A stretch of DNA of 64,000 nt from Mesorhizobium wenxiniae (GCF_002284535.1 NZ_NPKH01000016.1:186001-250000); one strand, 5' to 3'; shown: positions 48,193-57,785, numbered from the stretch's first letter. The notes: generated by a model not told the origin, from the sequence alone. Made by a program: numbers and translations.

Positions 48193-49203
48193 ATGCTTCA
48201 CACGACCACAAAGCCACCGCTGACGATAAGGCTCTGCCAGCCGCGGGGCTTCTGCGCCGGCGTCGACCGCGCCATCCAGATCGTCGTGCTGGCTCTGAAG
48301 AAATACGGTGCGCCGGTCTACGTCCGCCACGAGATCGTCCACAATCGCTACGTCGTCGAGGGGCTGCAAAGCCTTGGTGCGGTGTTCATCGAGGAGCTCT
48401 CCGAGATACCGGCGGAGCATCGCCAGAGCCCGGTCGTCTTTTCGGCGCATGGCGTGCCGAAGTCGGTACCGGCGGACGCCCAGGCGCGCAACCTCTTCTA
48501 TCTCGACGCCACCTGCCCGTTGGTGTCGAAGGTCCACAAGCAGGCGATGCGCCATCAGCGGCTCGGCCGCCATGTGCTTCTGATCGGCCATGCCGGCCAC
48601 CCGGAAGTGATCGGCACGATGGGGCAATTGCCCGACGGCGCCGTCACCTTGATCGAGACCGAAGCCGACGCGGCGAATTTGGTGCCTGCAGACGCGCAGG
48701 CGCTCGGTTTCGTCACCCAGACGACGCTGTCGGTTGAGGACACCGCCGGCATCATTCGGGTGCTTAAGGATCGTTTTCCCGATTTGCATGCGGCGGCAGC
48801 GGAATCGATCTGCTACGCCACCACCAATCGCCAGGAAGCGGTCAAGGAGACCGCCGCGGGCTCCGATCTCTTCCTGATCGTCGGCGCCCCGAACTCCTCC
48901 AATTCGCGGCGTCTCGTCGAAGTGGCCGAGCGCGCCGGCGCCTCGATGTCGCTTCTCGTGCAGCGCGCCTCCGAAATCCCGTGGACTGACATTGCCGGCA
49001 TCTCGACGCTCGGTCTGTCGGCAGGCGCGTCGGCGCCGGAAATCATCGTCGACGAGATCATCGATGCATTCCGGCAGCGCTTCAACGTGACGATCGAGCT
49101 GGCGGTGACGGCGACAGAGACCGAGGATTTTCCGGTGATGCGGGTCCTGCGTGATGTCGAACTGACGGCGGCCGACATGGCCTTCGTCAACGGAGCCGCG
49201 TGA
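48193..49203 (+). CDS. ispH: 4-hydroxy-3-methylbut-2-enyl diphosphate reductase
   Basis: Final enzyme of the MEP pathway, making IPP and DMAPP with an oxygen-sensitive Fe-S cluster. 336 aa. The three cluster Cys lie in [29 protein letters not shown] and [14 protein letters not shown]. Active-site segments [40 protein letters not shown] and [14 protein letters not shown] are complete. thrB follows 7 bp downstream. Confidence 0.97.
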   Translation: MLHTTTKPPLTIRLCQPRGFCAGVDRAIQIVVLALKKYGAPVYVRHEIVHNRYVVEGLQSLGAVFIEELSEIPAEHRQSPVVFSAHGVPKSVPADAQARNLFYLDATCPLVSKVHKQAMRHQRLGRHVLLIGHAGHPEVIGTMGQLPDGAVTLIETEADAANLVPADAQALGFVTQTTLSVEDTAGIIRVLKDRFPDLHAAAAESICYATTNRQEAVKETAAGSDLFLIVGAPNSSNSRRLVEVAERAGASMSLLVQRASEIPWTDIAGISTLGLSAGASAPEIIVDEIIDAFRQRFNVTIELAVTATETEDFPVMRVLRDVELTAADMAFVNGAA

Positions 49204-49210
49204 AGAGCCC

Positions 49211-50173
49211 ATGGCGGTCTACACCGACGTCAACGAAGGCGAGCTCGGCGCGTTCCTGGAGGCCTATCCGGTCGGCGATCTCCTGTCCTACAAGGGCATC
49301 GCCGAAGGCACCGAGAACTCGAATTTCCTGCTGCATACAACCAGCGGCTCTTACATCCTGACGCTCTACGAAAAGCGCGTCGACAAGGCCGACCTGCCGT
49401 TCTTCCTGGGGCTCATGGGCCATCTCGCCAGAAAGGGCATTTCGTGCCCGCTTCCGGTGACCGCGCATAATGGCGACGTCATCGGAACGCTTGCCGGCCG
49501 GCCGGCGGTCATCATCACCTTTCTCGAAGGCCTTTCGCTGCGGCGGCCGACATCAGCGCATTGCGGCGAGGTCGGCAAGGCGCTGGCGGCACTGCATCTT
49601 GCCGGCGCCGACTTTCCGATGACCCGTCCGAATGCCCTTGCAATCGATGGCTGGCGCAAGCTGTGGAGCGCCGCTCGCCTTCGCGCCGACGAGGTCGAGC
49701 CGGGACTGGCGGCCGAGGTCGATGCCGACTTCGCCGATTTCGAGCGGAACTGGCCCAAAGACCTGCCGGAGGGCATCATCCATGCCGATCTTTTCCCGGA
49801 CAATGTCTTCTTCCTCGGCGAAAAACTGTCCGGGCTGATCGACTTCTATTTCGCCTGCAACGATCTCTACGCCTACGATGTCGCTACCTGCCTCAATGCC
49901 TGGTGCTTCGAGAAGGATTTTTCCTTCAACCTGACCAAGGGCACGGCGCTACTTGCCGGCTACCAAAGCGTGCGGCCCTTGAGCGGCGAGGAGAGAGCGG
50001 CGCTGCCTATCCTGGCACGCGGCTCGGCGCTGCGCTTCATGCTGACCCGGCTTTACGACTGGCTGACCGTTGCCAATGGCGGGCTGGTCGTGAAACGCGA
50101 TCCGACCGAATATATCAGGCGGATGCGTTTTCACCGAGCGATCAAATCTCCTTCCGAATATGGACTGACATGA
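49211..50173 (+). CDS. thrB: Homoserine kinase (APH-fold ThrB)
   Basis: Phosphorylates homoserine in threonine synthesis. 320 aa of the aminoglycoside-phosphotransferase fold used by alphaproteobacteria rather than the GHMP fold. Visible: [40 protein letters not shown], the catalytic [16 protein letters not shown] and the metal-binding [16 protein letters not shown]. It is placed between ispH and rnhA with a 4-nt overlap to rnhA, a gene order common in rhizobia. Confidence 0.95.
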   Translation: MAVYTDVNEGELGAFLEAYPVGDLLSYKGIAEGTENSNFLLHTTSGSYILTLYEKRVDKADLPFFLGLMGHLARKGISCPLPVTAHNGDVIGTLAGRPAVIITFLEGLSLRRPTSAHCGEVGKALAALHLAGADFPMTRPNALAIDGWRKLWSAARLRADEVEPGLAAEVDADFADFERNWPKDLPEGIIHADLFPDNVFFLGEKLSGLIDFYFACNDLYAYDVATCLNAWCFEKDFSFNLTKGTALLAGYQSVRPLSGEERAALPILARGSALRFMLTRLYDWLTVANGGLVVKRDPTEYIRRMRFHRAIKSPSEYGLT

Positions 50174-50697
50174 CCAAGCGCGTTGAAATCTTCACCGATG
50201 GTGCCTGTTCGGGCAATCCGGGGCCTGGCGGCTGGGGGGCGGTCCTGCGCTTCAACGGCGTTACGAAAGAACTGTCGGGCGGCGAGGCTGCGACCACCAA
50301 CAACCGCATGGAACTTTTGGCCGCCATCTCGGCGCTCAATGCGCTGAAAGAACCTTGTGCTGTCGATCTTTATACCGACAGCAACTATGTCAAGGACGGC
50401 ATTTTCAGCTGGATCGACGGCTGGAAGCGCAACGGCTGGAAGACCGCTGCCAGGCAACCGGTGAAGAATGCCGAGCTGTGGCAGGCACTCGACGAGGCGC
50501 GCAACCGCCATCAGGTCGTCTGGCACTGGGTCAAGGGCCACGCCGGCCATCCGGAGAACGAACGTGCCGACGAGCTGGCGCGGCTCGGCATGGCGCCGTT
50601 CAAGAAAGGCCCCGTCAAGACCGCGACGCCGAAGCCAGACCCGCAGTCGAAGCAGCCGGCGGTCGCAAAGCCACGGCGCTCGACCCAGAGTTATTGA
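50170..50697 (+). CDS. rnhA: Ribonuclease HI
   Basis: Degrades RNA in RNA-DNA hybrids. 175 aa from ATG 50170, overlapping the thrB stop (ATGA). Catalytic acidic residues are visible in [41 protein letters not shown] and [14 protein letters not shown]. The basic [16 protein letters not shown] substrate-handle segment is present. A Lys/Pro-rich tail of about 25 residues extends beyond the enzyme core. Confidence 0.97.
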   Translation: MTKRVEIFTDGACSGNPGPGGWGAVLRFNGVTKELSGGEAATTNNRMELLAAISALNALKEPCAVDLYTDSNYVKDGIFSWIDGWKRNGWKTAARQPVKNAELWQALDEARNRHQVVWHWVKGHAGHPENERADELARLGMAPFKKGPVKTATPKPDPQSKQPAVAKPRRSTQSY

Positions 50698-50739
50698 ATT
50701 CCGGCTGCGGGTCCGCTCTTTGGCTGGAAGACCTCTATC

Positions 50740-51333
50740 ATGCCGATCGCATACTACATCACGCATCCCCAGGTTCGGATCGATGCCAATGTTCCAGTGC
50801 CAGAGTGGGGGCTATCCGACATCGGGCGAGCGAGAACGTCTGCAATGCTCGATCAGCCGTGGGTTCGGTCGATTCGGCGTATCGTGTCATCGGGTGAACG
50901 CAAGGCGGTAGAAACCGCCGAGATACTCGGAAGGCATCTCCGCCTTGAGGTCGAGGTGAGGGAACGGATGCATGAGAATGACCGATCGGCAACCGGTTTC
51001 CTACCGCCTGCGGAGTTCGAAGCGGTCGCGGACCAATTCTTCGCCCATCCATACAGCAGCATTCGCGGATGGGAGCGGGCTATCGATGCTCAGCATCGTA
51101 TTCTGAGCGAGGTAGACACTGTGCTCGGCACAGATGACGCCGCCGACGTTGCTTTCGTGGGCCACGGAGGTGTCGGAACGCTTCTGCTGCTTTCTCTCGG
51201 CGGGCGGGAGATCAGCCGCGAGGCGGATCAGCCAGCGGGCGGTGGGAACTATTTCGCGTACGATATCCGCGCGCGTCGCGTTGTCCACGGATGGCGGCCG
51301 ATCGACAGGCTGGCGCAACACCGCGACGATTAA
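50740..51333 (+). CDS. Histidine phosphatase-like protein with altered RHG motif
   Basis: 197 aa. The fold is recognisable: WGLSDIGRARTSAM, IVSSGERKAVETAEILGRHL and FVGHGGVGTLLLLSL with the C-terminal catalytic His. At the N-terminus the usual RHG reads THP (YYITHPQVRIDANV): the His that would be phosphorylated is kept, but the preceding Arg and following Gly are not. Either substrate binding is altered or activity is weak. The Shine-Dalgarno is weak. It is 42 bp downstream of rnhA. Confidence 0.85.
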   Translation: MPIAYYITHPQVRIDANVPVPEWGLSDIGRARTSAMLDQPWVRSIRRIVSSGERKAVETAEILGRHLRLEVEVRERMHENDRSATGFLPPAEFEAVADQFFAHPYSSIRGWERAIDAQHRILSEVDTVLGTDDAADVAFVGHGGVGTLLLLSLGGREISREADQPAGGGNYFAYDIRARRVVHGWRPIDRLAQHRDD

Positions 51334-51338
51334 TTTGG

Positions 51339-51818
51339 CTAACGGATCAGCAGCGCCGTGCCGAAAAGCCCGAGCGCGAACACCGTATGTGAGACGAGAT
51401 TGAGGGCGCGGATCTGCATGGGGTTGGGGCGCTTTGATGCGGCCCAGCCGGCGCCCATGCCGGGCGCCAGCAGGAACCAGCCGGCGCCCACGGTGACGAT
51501 GCCGAGGATGAAGGCCGGCAGGAAGGTCGGCGCGGCCAGCCACGCCGCTCCCGCCAAAACGGCCAGAATGATGCCGTAGACGATGCCGACAAAGTAGTGG
51601 AAGGCCCAGCCCAGCGCCGATTCATGCGCGTAGGGTGCTGCCTCGCCGATATCGTCGTGGAATACCTTGCCGTCCCTGAGATGCCAGACCCAGCGGCCTA
51701 CCAGTCCCCAGTTCGGCCGCGGCTGAGCAAATACCATGTTCAGGAAAATCGCCCAGAGGTCCATGAGCGCCGTGGCGCCGATGCCGATCGCCACAGCGCG
51801 CCAGAAGTGGTCAAACAT
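51339..51818 (-). CDS. DUF2938 family membrane protein
   Basis: 159 aa from ATG 51818 (MFDHFWRAVAIGIGATALMD); the frame upstream to 51902 runs into repeat sequence. Four hydrophobic segments. Family-like stretches are WGLVGRWVWHLRDGKVFH, GWAFHYFVGIVYGIIL and APGMGAGWAASKRPNP. DUF2938 proteins are inner-membrane proteins of unknown function. It is convergent with the preceding phosphatase gene, 5 bp between stops. Confidence 0.85.
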   Translation of the reverse strand: MFDHFWRAVAIGIGATALMDLWAIFLNMVFAQPRPNWGLVGRWVWHLRDGKVFHDDIGEAAPYAHESALGWAFHYFVGIVYGIILAVLAGAAWLAAPTFLPAFILGIVTVGAGWFLLAPGMGAGWAASKRPNPMQIRALNLVSHTVFALGLFGTALLIR

Positions 51819-51868
51819 CACTGAGGTCCCCCAAAAAACAAGCAACTCCGAAGAGCTAGCGCACGAGC

Positions 51869-51960
51869 CCGAAAACCGGTACCGGTTTTTGTTGGGGATC
51901 ATGCGGCTCAGAAGTCTTGGAGCGTCCTTTGCACGCCCGGTTGGACACTCGGCGCTCGAC
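51869..51960. repeat. Composite intergenic hairpins upstream of the DUF2938 gene
   Basis: CCCGAAAACCGGTACCGGTTTTTG is a strong palindrome (51869-51892) followed by GGGATCATGCGG, the classic rhizobial hairpin. At 51918-51960 a family B element (GGAGCGTCC...GGCGCTCG) follows, with a less perfect stem. Confidence 0.7.
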
Positions 51961-52003
51961 TAAGCGTGATCGTCAGGCCAAAAGGACCGTGGCAAACCTT
52001 GGC

Positions 52004-52504
52004 CTATGTTGTCGCCAAAACGGAAAGCTGTCCGAGAATGTGAGCCGCACCGGATTCATCGACGCCAGGCTTTGTCTCGACATTGAGCGCGGTGACCTTG
52101 CCGTCGTCGACGATCATCGAAAACCGCTTCGAGCGCAGCCCCATGCCGCCGCCGGAAAGATCGGCGTCAAGGCCGATCGACCTGACGAAATCGCCATTGC
52201 CATCGGCAAGATAGAGGATCTTGCCTTCACCGCCGCTGAAGCGGGCCCAGGCGCCCATCACGTGAACGTCGTTGACCGCGACGACGGCGATGGTGTCGAC
52301 GTCGCGCGCCAGGATGGCGTCGTAATTGTCCAGATAGCCGGGCAGATGATTGTTGGAGCAGGTCGGCGTGAAAGCGCCGGGAACGGCGAACAGCACCACC
52401 TTCTTTCCCGAGAAGATCTCGGCCGTCGTGATCGCTTTTGCGCCGTCGGCAGTCATCGTCTTGAAGGTCGCTTGGGGCAGCTTGTCGCCAACGGCAATCA
52501 TCAT
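52004..52504 (-). CDS. Peroxiredoxin (AhpC/TSA, 1-Cys/Prx5-type)
   Basis: 166 aa from ATG 52504 or 52501, GAGG upstream. The Prx5-like motif VPGAFTPTCSNNHLPGY contains the peroxidatic Cys, and GDKLPQATFKTM and GADLSGGGMGLRS-like LDADLSGGGMGLRSKRFS are present. These reduce hydrogen peroxide and alkyl hydroperoxides in the cytoplasm, probably with glutathione/glutaredoxin. No second conserved Cys is evident. It is 120 bp downstream of the DsbD-domain gene on the same strand. Confidence 0.94.
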   Translation of the reverse strand: MMIAVGDKLPQATFKTMTADGAKAITTAEIFSGKKVVLFAVPGAFTPTCSNNHLPGYLDNYDAILARDVDTIAVVAVNDVHVMGAWARFSGGEGKILYLADGNGDFVRSIGLDADLSGGGMGLRSKRFSMIVDDGKVTALNVETKPGVDESGAAHILGQLSVLATT

Positions 52505-52624
52505 CGAGGTCCTCACTTGAGAGATGGAAGGGAAGTGTCCTTGCGATAGCGAATTCAGGCGTTCCCCGCAACCGTTGGGGAGGCTGGGCAAAGGATGTTC
52601 GACCTGAACATCCTTTGCTCGGGA

Positions 52625-53431
52625 TCAAGGAAACGGCAGCAGGCCTTCGACGGCGCCGGCCGCGGTTGTCAGCGTGTAGTAAAGTCCGCCATCCGTCGGT
52701 GTCGTCGTCGGCCTGTCGAGGATCGGCACGGCAAACACCAGCTTGCCATCCTTTTCGCTGCGGGCCGGCACGCCGAACATGTAATCCCGCTCGCCGGCGA
52801 CGAAGAAATCCGCCGCTTCGGGACTGCCCGGAAAGCTCGCCTCGACAATCAGTGTCTCGCGGTCGCCCGGCAGGATATTGACGCCGAAATCGGGTCTTGC
52901 GGGCGCAGGCAGCGTTGCAAGGGCCGCCTTCACCAAAGCGGCGTCTTCGGCATTGTCCGGATCGGAGCCCGGATCGATGGTCAGCTTCGTCTGCAGCGGG
53001 ATGCAGATCGTCTCGCAAATGCCGAGAAAGATATCGGCATCGATGACGGCCGGCTCGTTCGGCGCCGACAGCGTGAATCTCACCGGCAGCGAAACCGGAT
53101 GGTCGTAGCCGGCCCATTTGCCGTAGCCGTCGTCGTGGCGCTGGGGCGGCGGAAACGAAAACGTCGCGTTGGCAATGTTGGTGCTGGCCGAGATGTCGAT
53201 TTGCGGCGGCACGCCCGCGTCGCCCGGATCGCGCCAGTAGGTTTTCCAGCCAGGCTTGAGCGCAATATCGAGGACGCCATGGATGCGCCCGGCTTCGTCG
53301 GGCTTGCCGCTGGTCACAAGCCGCACTCTGCCGCCTTCGCTATTGTACCAGGTCGACGAGGAGGCTGCGGCAGGGAGGCCGGTTCCACATCCAACAGCGG
53401 CGCTGAGCAGCAGGACTTTCAAGCTTTGCAT
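52625..53431 (-). CDS. DsbD N-terminal-domain-like exported protein
   Basis: 268 aa with a signal peptide (LKVLLLSAAVGCGTGLPAAA). The mature part resembles the periplasmic immunoglobulin-like alpha domain of DsbD/ScsB: VLDIALKPGWKTYWRDPGDA, PPQRHDDGYGKWAGYDHPVS and CETICIPLQTKLT with a C-x3-C pair. No transmembrane thiol-transfer part follows, so it is a stand-alone periplasmic domain. It may accept reductant from a separate membrane protein; this is inference. Confidence 0.85.
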   Translation of the reverse strand: MQSLKVLLLSAAVGCGTGLPAAASSSTWYNSEGGRVRLVTSGKPDEAGRIHGVLDIALKPGWKTYWRDPGDAGVPPQIDISASTNIANATFSFPPPQRHDDGYGKWAGYDHPVSLPVRFTLSAPNEPAVIDADIFLGICETICIPLQTKLTIDPGSDPDNAEDAALVKAALATLPAPARPDFGVNILPGDRETLIVEASFPGSPEAADFFVAGERDYMFGVPARSEKDGKLVFAVPILDRPTTTPTDGGLYYTLTTAAGAVEGLLPFP

Positions 53432-53494
53432 GACGGTGATTTGAGCGTCCGTTCATGGCTGCGCAATGACTTCATGGCGTCGCTGTTATCATAT

Positions 53495-53563
53495 TTGCGT
53501 GACCTCGGGCACAGCTTTTGCGTGACCTCGGGCACAGCTCTTGCGTGACCTCGGGCACAGATT
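53495..53563. repeat. Three tandem copies of a 23-bp repeat upstream of yqgE
   Basis: Copies of TTGCGTGACCTCGGGCACAG start at 53495, 53518 and 53541, with a degenerate fourth at about 53563. Each contains the imperfect dyad GTGACCTCGGGCAC. The period (23 bp, about two helix turns) would place protein sites on one face of the DNA between the divergent DsbD-like and yqgE genes. Confidence 0.8.
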
Positions 53564-53646
53564 TGCCTGACCTTAGATGCACATCCGCGACCAAATCGCG
53601 CGCGGCGCATCTTTTCGGCGCTCCAGAAACGCGTTACGCTCCTCTC

Positions 53647-54255
53647 ATGGACTTGTTGCGCCACAAGAAGATGGCTGCGGGACGCGGCTTTCTCGACGAC
53701 CAGTTCCTGATTGCCATGCCCGGCATGAAGGACGACCGCTTTACGCGCTCCGTCATCTACATTTGCGCGCACAGCGACGAGGGCGCGATGGGCCTGGTCA
53801 TCAACCAGACGCAGCAGATGCTGTTTCCGGATCTGCTCGTGCAGCTCGGCATCATGAACGAACAGGAGGCGATCCGCTTGCCCGCGCAGGCCCGCGACTT
53901 CGTCGTGCGCAACGGCGGACCGGTGGACCGCAGCCGCGGCTTCGTCCTGCATTCGGGCGACTACCGAGTGGAATCGTCGCTCGCCGTCTCCGACGACATT
54001 TGCCTGACCGCGACCGTCGACATATTGCGCGCCATTTCGTCGGGCCGCGGGCCCCGACACGCGCTGATGGCGCTCGGCTATTCGGGCTGGGGCGCCGGTC
54101 AGCTGGAAAGCGAAATCGCCGAGAACGGTTGGCTGACCTGCCCGGCAAATGCGGAGCTTCTGTTCGATACCGACATCGAGCGCAAATACGACCGGATTCT
54201 CGCCTCGATCGGTATCGACCTCGCGCATCTCAGCCTGGCGGCCGGTCACGCCTAG
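53647..54255 (+). CDS. YqgE/AlgH family protein
   Basis: 202 aa from ATG 53647 ([20 protein letters not shown]). Family signatures: [51 protein letters not shown] and the C-terminal [16 protein letters not shown]. YqgE/AlgH proteins are widespread; an alginate-regulator role was assigned in Pseudomonas, but the general function is unknown. The frame upstream to 53518 consists of the tandem repeats and is not part of the protein. Confidence 0.93.
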   Translation: MDLLRHKKMAAGRGFLDDQFLIAMPGMKDDRFTRSVIYICAHSDEGAMGLVINQTQQMLFPDLLVQLGIMNEQEAIRLPAQARDFVVRNGGPVDRSRGFVLHSGDYRVESSLAVSDDICLTATVDILRAISSGRGPRHALMALGYSGWGAGQLESEIAENGWLTCPANAELLFDTDIERKYDRILASIGIDLAHLSLAAGHA

Positions 54256-54280
54256 TGGTGAAAACCCGATACCTGGCTGG

Positions 54281-55306
54281 CTATCGCTGCATTGCCGACG
54301 CCAGCCGTTTGCCCAAATCGTAGACGAGATTCTCGATACTGGCTGTCCAGGACAGGTCAGCCTCTTTCACGCGGCTTTCGACATCGCTGTATTTGCCGAT
54401 GCGGGCTTCTAAGAAGGAGCGCAGGCGCTGGTGGAACTGGCCGACGGTGAGCTGTTTTCCCTCGGCCCTGAACATCGCGGTATTGAAGCGCGCCGCCTTG
54501 GGGAAAATTTTGCTGGCCGTGGCATTGGGCGTCTCGTCGGCGTTCGACAGGAGCTGTGCTGCGCCGTTGGTGCCAAGGAAATGGGGGAGGTAAAGATCCC
54601 TTTCGTCCATGGCCTTCTCGAGACGGGCTTCGATGCGTTCCTTGGCCGCGAGAAGGTTCTTGGCCGCAAGTGCTGCCGACAGATAGGGATCGCGCCTGAA
54701 TTCAAGAATGCGCTGTTCATCGGCCTTGTCGTCGACGAAATGGTGTTCGCGCTTGCCCTCTAAGCGGATCCGGATCAGTTCCGCTTCGTCGCCCAGACCG
54801 AACTCTGCACCGTACTTCTTCACCGCCTCGAGCCATGTCTGGTCGAGGAACTGCATAAGACCAAGTGCCGACCCTTTAGGCGGGCGATTGTTGAGGTCGA
54901 AGGAGGACTCCTTCTCGGCGATCGCGAAAAGGGTATCGGCAGGAAATTGGGTGTCCTTGGCGGCACGCAGAATCTCGCTGGCAATGTACTGCGACACCTT
55001 GTATTCGCCGAACTCGTGCACCGACATGCCGATGACGATCTGTTCCGCGCCTTCGGAAAGGATGGCCACGGTACCCTTCAATGCGTCGGCCAGTATGCCT
55101 TCTCCCTTGCGTCGGGAGGTCAACGTGGTGCCCGGATCGATGATGTCGAACTCGGGCGCGGCCGAGGGGAAACTCAGAGCTGAGGACGGAACAGCAGTGG
55201 CAACCGCGGCTTCGGTCACTCCGTTGACCAAGACTCCCGAATAGACCGGCCAGGGCATGGCCGCCACTGTCGCCGCCAAGCCAAGCCCGGCGATCCTTTT
55301 CGACAA
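54281..55306 (-). CDS. Transglycosylase SLT domain protein (exported)
   Basis: 341 aa. The hydrophobic N-terminus (IAGLGLAATVAAMPWPVYSG) suggests export. The SLT-type lytic transglycosylase region at about 115-180 shows FPADTLFAIAEKESSFDLNN with the likely catalytic Glu and GSALGLMQFLDQTWLEAVKK. A long helical C-terminal part is unassigned. It would cleave peptidoglycan. The start is unclear: TTG 55306 is the only start-like codon near, the frame stays open upstream without ATG, and no strong Shine-Dalgarno is seen. Confidence 0.85.
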   Translation of the reverse strand: MSKRIAGLGLAATVAAMPWPVYSGVLVNGVTEAAVATAVPSSALSFPSAAPEFDIIDPGTTLTSRRKGEGILADALKGTVAILSEGAEQIVIGMSVHEFGEYKVSQYIASEILRAAKDTQFPADTLFAIAEKESSFDLNNRPPKGSALGLMQFLDQTWLEAVKKYGAEFGLGDEAELIRIRLEGKREHHFVDDKADEQRILEFRRDPYLSAALAAKNLLAAKERIEARLEKAMDERDLYLPHFLGTNGAAQLLSNADETPNATASKIFPKAARFNTAMFRAEGKQLTVGQFHQRLRSFLEARIGKYSDVESRVKEADLSWTASIENLVYDLGKRLASAMQR

Positions 55307-55605
55307 AGGCCGTCCGCCCGAAAGGATGACGTCTGCGCAAGCAAAGAATTCACGTGTTCTTTGGAGTGACGCCAGGTCCCCCTCCGTTCCTTGCTAGCCG
55401 CCCAGATACTTTGGGGCAGATCTATTTCCAACGTTGAGCCGTCAACGTCGAAAAAGACAAGAAGAACGGTCAGTGCTTGCTCTAGCTAGTCATGGATCGT
55501 GGCGGTACAATGGCCGCAATGCGGCGAGGACAGTTCGTAATGTACAATAAGATGATTTTATCGAGCGTTGCGTAGGCGATGCGTTGCTTGTGAAGAGAGA
55601 TCTTT

Positions 55606-56415
55606 TTAGCCTTTGGCCGTCGCCAGATTGGCGCTGAGCTCGAAGGCTAATCCCGATCCATTGCCATACGGTCGCAGCACGGGCGCACTCTCGCTCACGA
55701 TCTCCTCCACGACGCGCTTGCGTTCCTGATCGCCCATTTCCTTGGCTAAAGAACTCATTCCGACCAGTGCCATCGTATTCAAATGCAGGAAAGGTGCGCC
55801 TTCCCCGAAGTGGATGGTGCGCGAAATAATCCTTGATCGGACCTCGTGGAAGCCGGCGTCTCGCAGCAGCGCCTCAAGTGGAGCCGCTTCCCCGAAGCTG
55901 TACCGTTGATCGGCGATGGCGCCCAGATGGCGCTCCGCAACGCGGCGCAGTTCGCGAAAGAACGGGATTTCGTCGTCCGGGCGCCACATGGCGATCGCCA
56001 GCCTGCCATCCTTCGCCAGCGCGCGACGCATCTGCGCCACCGCCGCGGGTCTGTCAGGAAAGAACTGCAGCCCTTGCTGGCAGACGACCAGGTCGAACGT
56101 CTCACCGTTACGCAGAGGCAGCTCGCCGGCATTGCCCTGGCGCCAGTCAATGGCTGGTTCTACAGCCAGCGCCACGGCAAGCATGTCCGGGCTGATGTCG
56201 ACGCCGACGATATATCCGGCTTCACCGAGCCGCTCTCTTGCAACGCGCGCCACTATTCCTGTTCCACAGGCGATATCGAGTAGGCGATCGCCCGAAGACA
56301 ATTCCAGCTCGTCAAGAGCCATCTCGGCCCATGGACGGAAGAGAGGGCCGACCAGCCACCGCTCGTACATCTGCGGGAAACTTGCCTGGTTCATTGCGTA
56401 ACTGGGCAAGGTCAT
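55606..56415 (-). CDS. Class I SAM-dependent methyltransferase (UbiE/Methyltransf_11 type)
   Basis: 269 aa from ATG 56415 (MTLPSYAMNQASFPQMYERW) with GGAGG 7 nt upstream. Motif I LLDIACGTGIVARVARERLG, the acidic loop IVGVDISPDMLAVA, motif II FDLVVCQQGLQFFPD and post-II ALAKDGRLAIAMW are present. This is a small-molecule methyltransferase of unknown substrate. It is preceded on the opposite strand by a LysR remnant and followed by a 300-bp gap. Confidence 0.9.
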   Translation of the reverse strand: MTLPSYAMNQASFPQMYERWLVGPLFRPWAEMALDELELSSGDRLLDIACGTGIVARVARERLGEAGYIVGVDISPDMLAVALAVEPAIDWRQGNAGELPLRNGETFDLVVCQQGLQFFPDRPAAVAQMRRALAKDGRLAIAMWRPDDEIPFFRELRRVAERHLGAIADQRYSFGEAAPLEALLRDAGFHEVRSRIISRTIHFGEGAPFLHLNTMALVGMSSLAKEMGDQERKRVVEEIVSESAPVLRPYGNGSGLAFELSANLATAKG

Positions 56416-56577
56416 GATTGTCCTCCCCTCAATTTCCATCCGGCCATTGTGGGCCTCTCCCGCGCTCCTTCGGCGAGCGCGATTCCAACGAAGCAAGAAA
56501 GTTGCAGTCGTTTCGGAGAAAAAGAATGCTAATATTTCATCGCGCCGATGCAAGGCTGTCATCGGGAAAGGGCGATC

Positions 56578-56775
56578 CACGGAGATACACGAAATCCGCT
56601 ACTTCCGGGCAGCGTCGCTGCTGCGTGACCCAGCCGGCGCTGACCCGCGCTATCCAGAAGCTCGAGGCCGAGCTTGGAGGGCATCTCTCCCACCGCGAGC
56701 ATAGCCATGTCCATCTCACCGAGTTTGCGCGTCTCATGCAGCCACATCGCCCAAAATGCGCAGCGATTGAGTGTC
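56578..56775 (+). pseudogene. LysR-family regulator remnant (N-terminal HTH only)
   Basis: Two frames carry pieces of a LysR HTH. EIHEIRYFRAAS comes from about 56580, then after an internal gap VTQPALTRAIQKLEAELGGH and HVHLTEFARLMQPH come from about 56627. The helix 1-2 part (usually ...NFTRAAE...) is missing, the frame changes, and the effector domain is absent. It resembles the intact LysR gene that follows at 56859-57737 on the minus strand. A decayed paralogue is the likely explanation. Confidence 0.75.
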
Positions 56776-56858
56776 GGTAATCCTGGATAGGGTCGGTACC
56801 GGTCCGAGGACCGCCAGGGCGGCAGAACGCTTCTAAAATCAGCTTCAGCAACAAACGC

Positions 56859-57737
56859 CTAGCCTGGCCAATCGAAGCTCTGGGCAGCTCGGACCATTGC
56901 CGCCGTCGCCGGGCTATAGGGCCGGCCCGGAACGCTAGCCAGGGACACGGTGCGTGCCACCGCGGGTTCGATCAGCGGACGCTGCAGAAGTTCAGGCGAT
57001 GTCACCGAATATTCAGGCATGAAGGCGAAGCCGATCCGCGCCAGCACCATTGATTGGACCCAATCCTCGCGCTCGGAACGAAAGCGGGCATAAAGGCTGA
57101 CGTTTCTTTCCCGGCACACACCCATCACCAGGTCCCGCATTTCGCAGGACAGACGATCGACATAGGGTTCTTGAGAGAGATCGACTAACTTGATTGCATT
57201 GAGGCTCGCAAGCCGGTGATCCGGCGCGAATACGACGACGTAGCGCTCACTGTAGAGATCATGGACGCGGAAAGCCGCTCCCAGTCCCTCCAGCGGATTG
57301 AGGACGGCCAGATCGAGATCGCCTTGCTCAAGCCTGTTTTTCAGTTCCTGAACGCTCGCCTCGCTGACTTCAAGCTCGACGCCATGATAGTCGCGCTGGA
57401 ACTTCGCCAGGAACCGGGCGAGCTTCACATGGCCGATGGTCGACATGACGCCGAGGCGGATCGGCACCTGGTTGAGCAGCCTGAAATTGTCGGCAAGCGT
57501 CCTGGTTGCGTGGGCCTCCTGCATGATCTGCTGAAGATGCGGCAGAATGGAGCGCCCGAACTCACTCAGGAGGACGCGCTTTCCCTCGCGGTGGAACAAG
57601 GGCGCGCCAAGCTCATCCTCGAGCGTCTTGACCGCTTTGGTGAGCGCCGGCTGAGACACATTGCAATCGGTGGCTGCCTTGGTGAAATTCAGCATCTTCG
57701 CGGCAGCAAGCACGTAGCGGACCTGAAACATCTCCAT
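56859..57737 (-). CDS. LysR family transcriptional regulator
   Basis: 292 aa from ATG 57737 (MEMFQVRYVLAAAKMLNFTK). HTH: AATDCNVSQPALTKAVKTLE at about residues 20-39. The periplasmic-binding-like effector domain follows (RLGVMSTIGHVKLARFLAKF, LDLAVLNPLEGLG, FMPEYSVTSPELLQRP). It resembles CysB/CynR-type oxidative or aromatic regulators but cannot be assigned. It is divergent from a DUF4242 gene, with an inverted repeat between the starts that is a probable binding site. Confidence 0.92.
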   Translation of the reverse strand: MEMFQVRYVLAAAKMLNFTKAATDCNVSQPALTKAVKTLEDELGAPLFHREGKRVLLSEFGRSILPHLQQIMQEAHATRTLADNFRLLNQVPIRLGVMSTIGHVKLARFLAKFQRDYHGVELEVSEASVQELKNRLEQGDLDLAVLNPLEGLGAAFRVHDLYSERYVVVFAPDHRLASLNAIKLVDLSQEPYVDRLSCEMRDLVMGVCRERNVSLYARFRSEREDWVQSMVLARIGFAFMPEYSVTSPELLQRPLIEPAVARTVSLASVPGRPYSPATAAMVRAAQSFDWPG

Positions 57738-57785
57738 GGCGAGCCCTCCCGAGGCGGTTCCACGAAACGACATTGTAGCCCTTTC

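Noticed and set aside
53495..53563. CRISPR or origin iterons for the 23-bp repeats
   Set aside because: There are only three contiguous copies without spacers, and no replication genes nearby.
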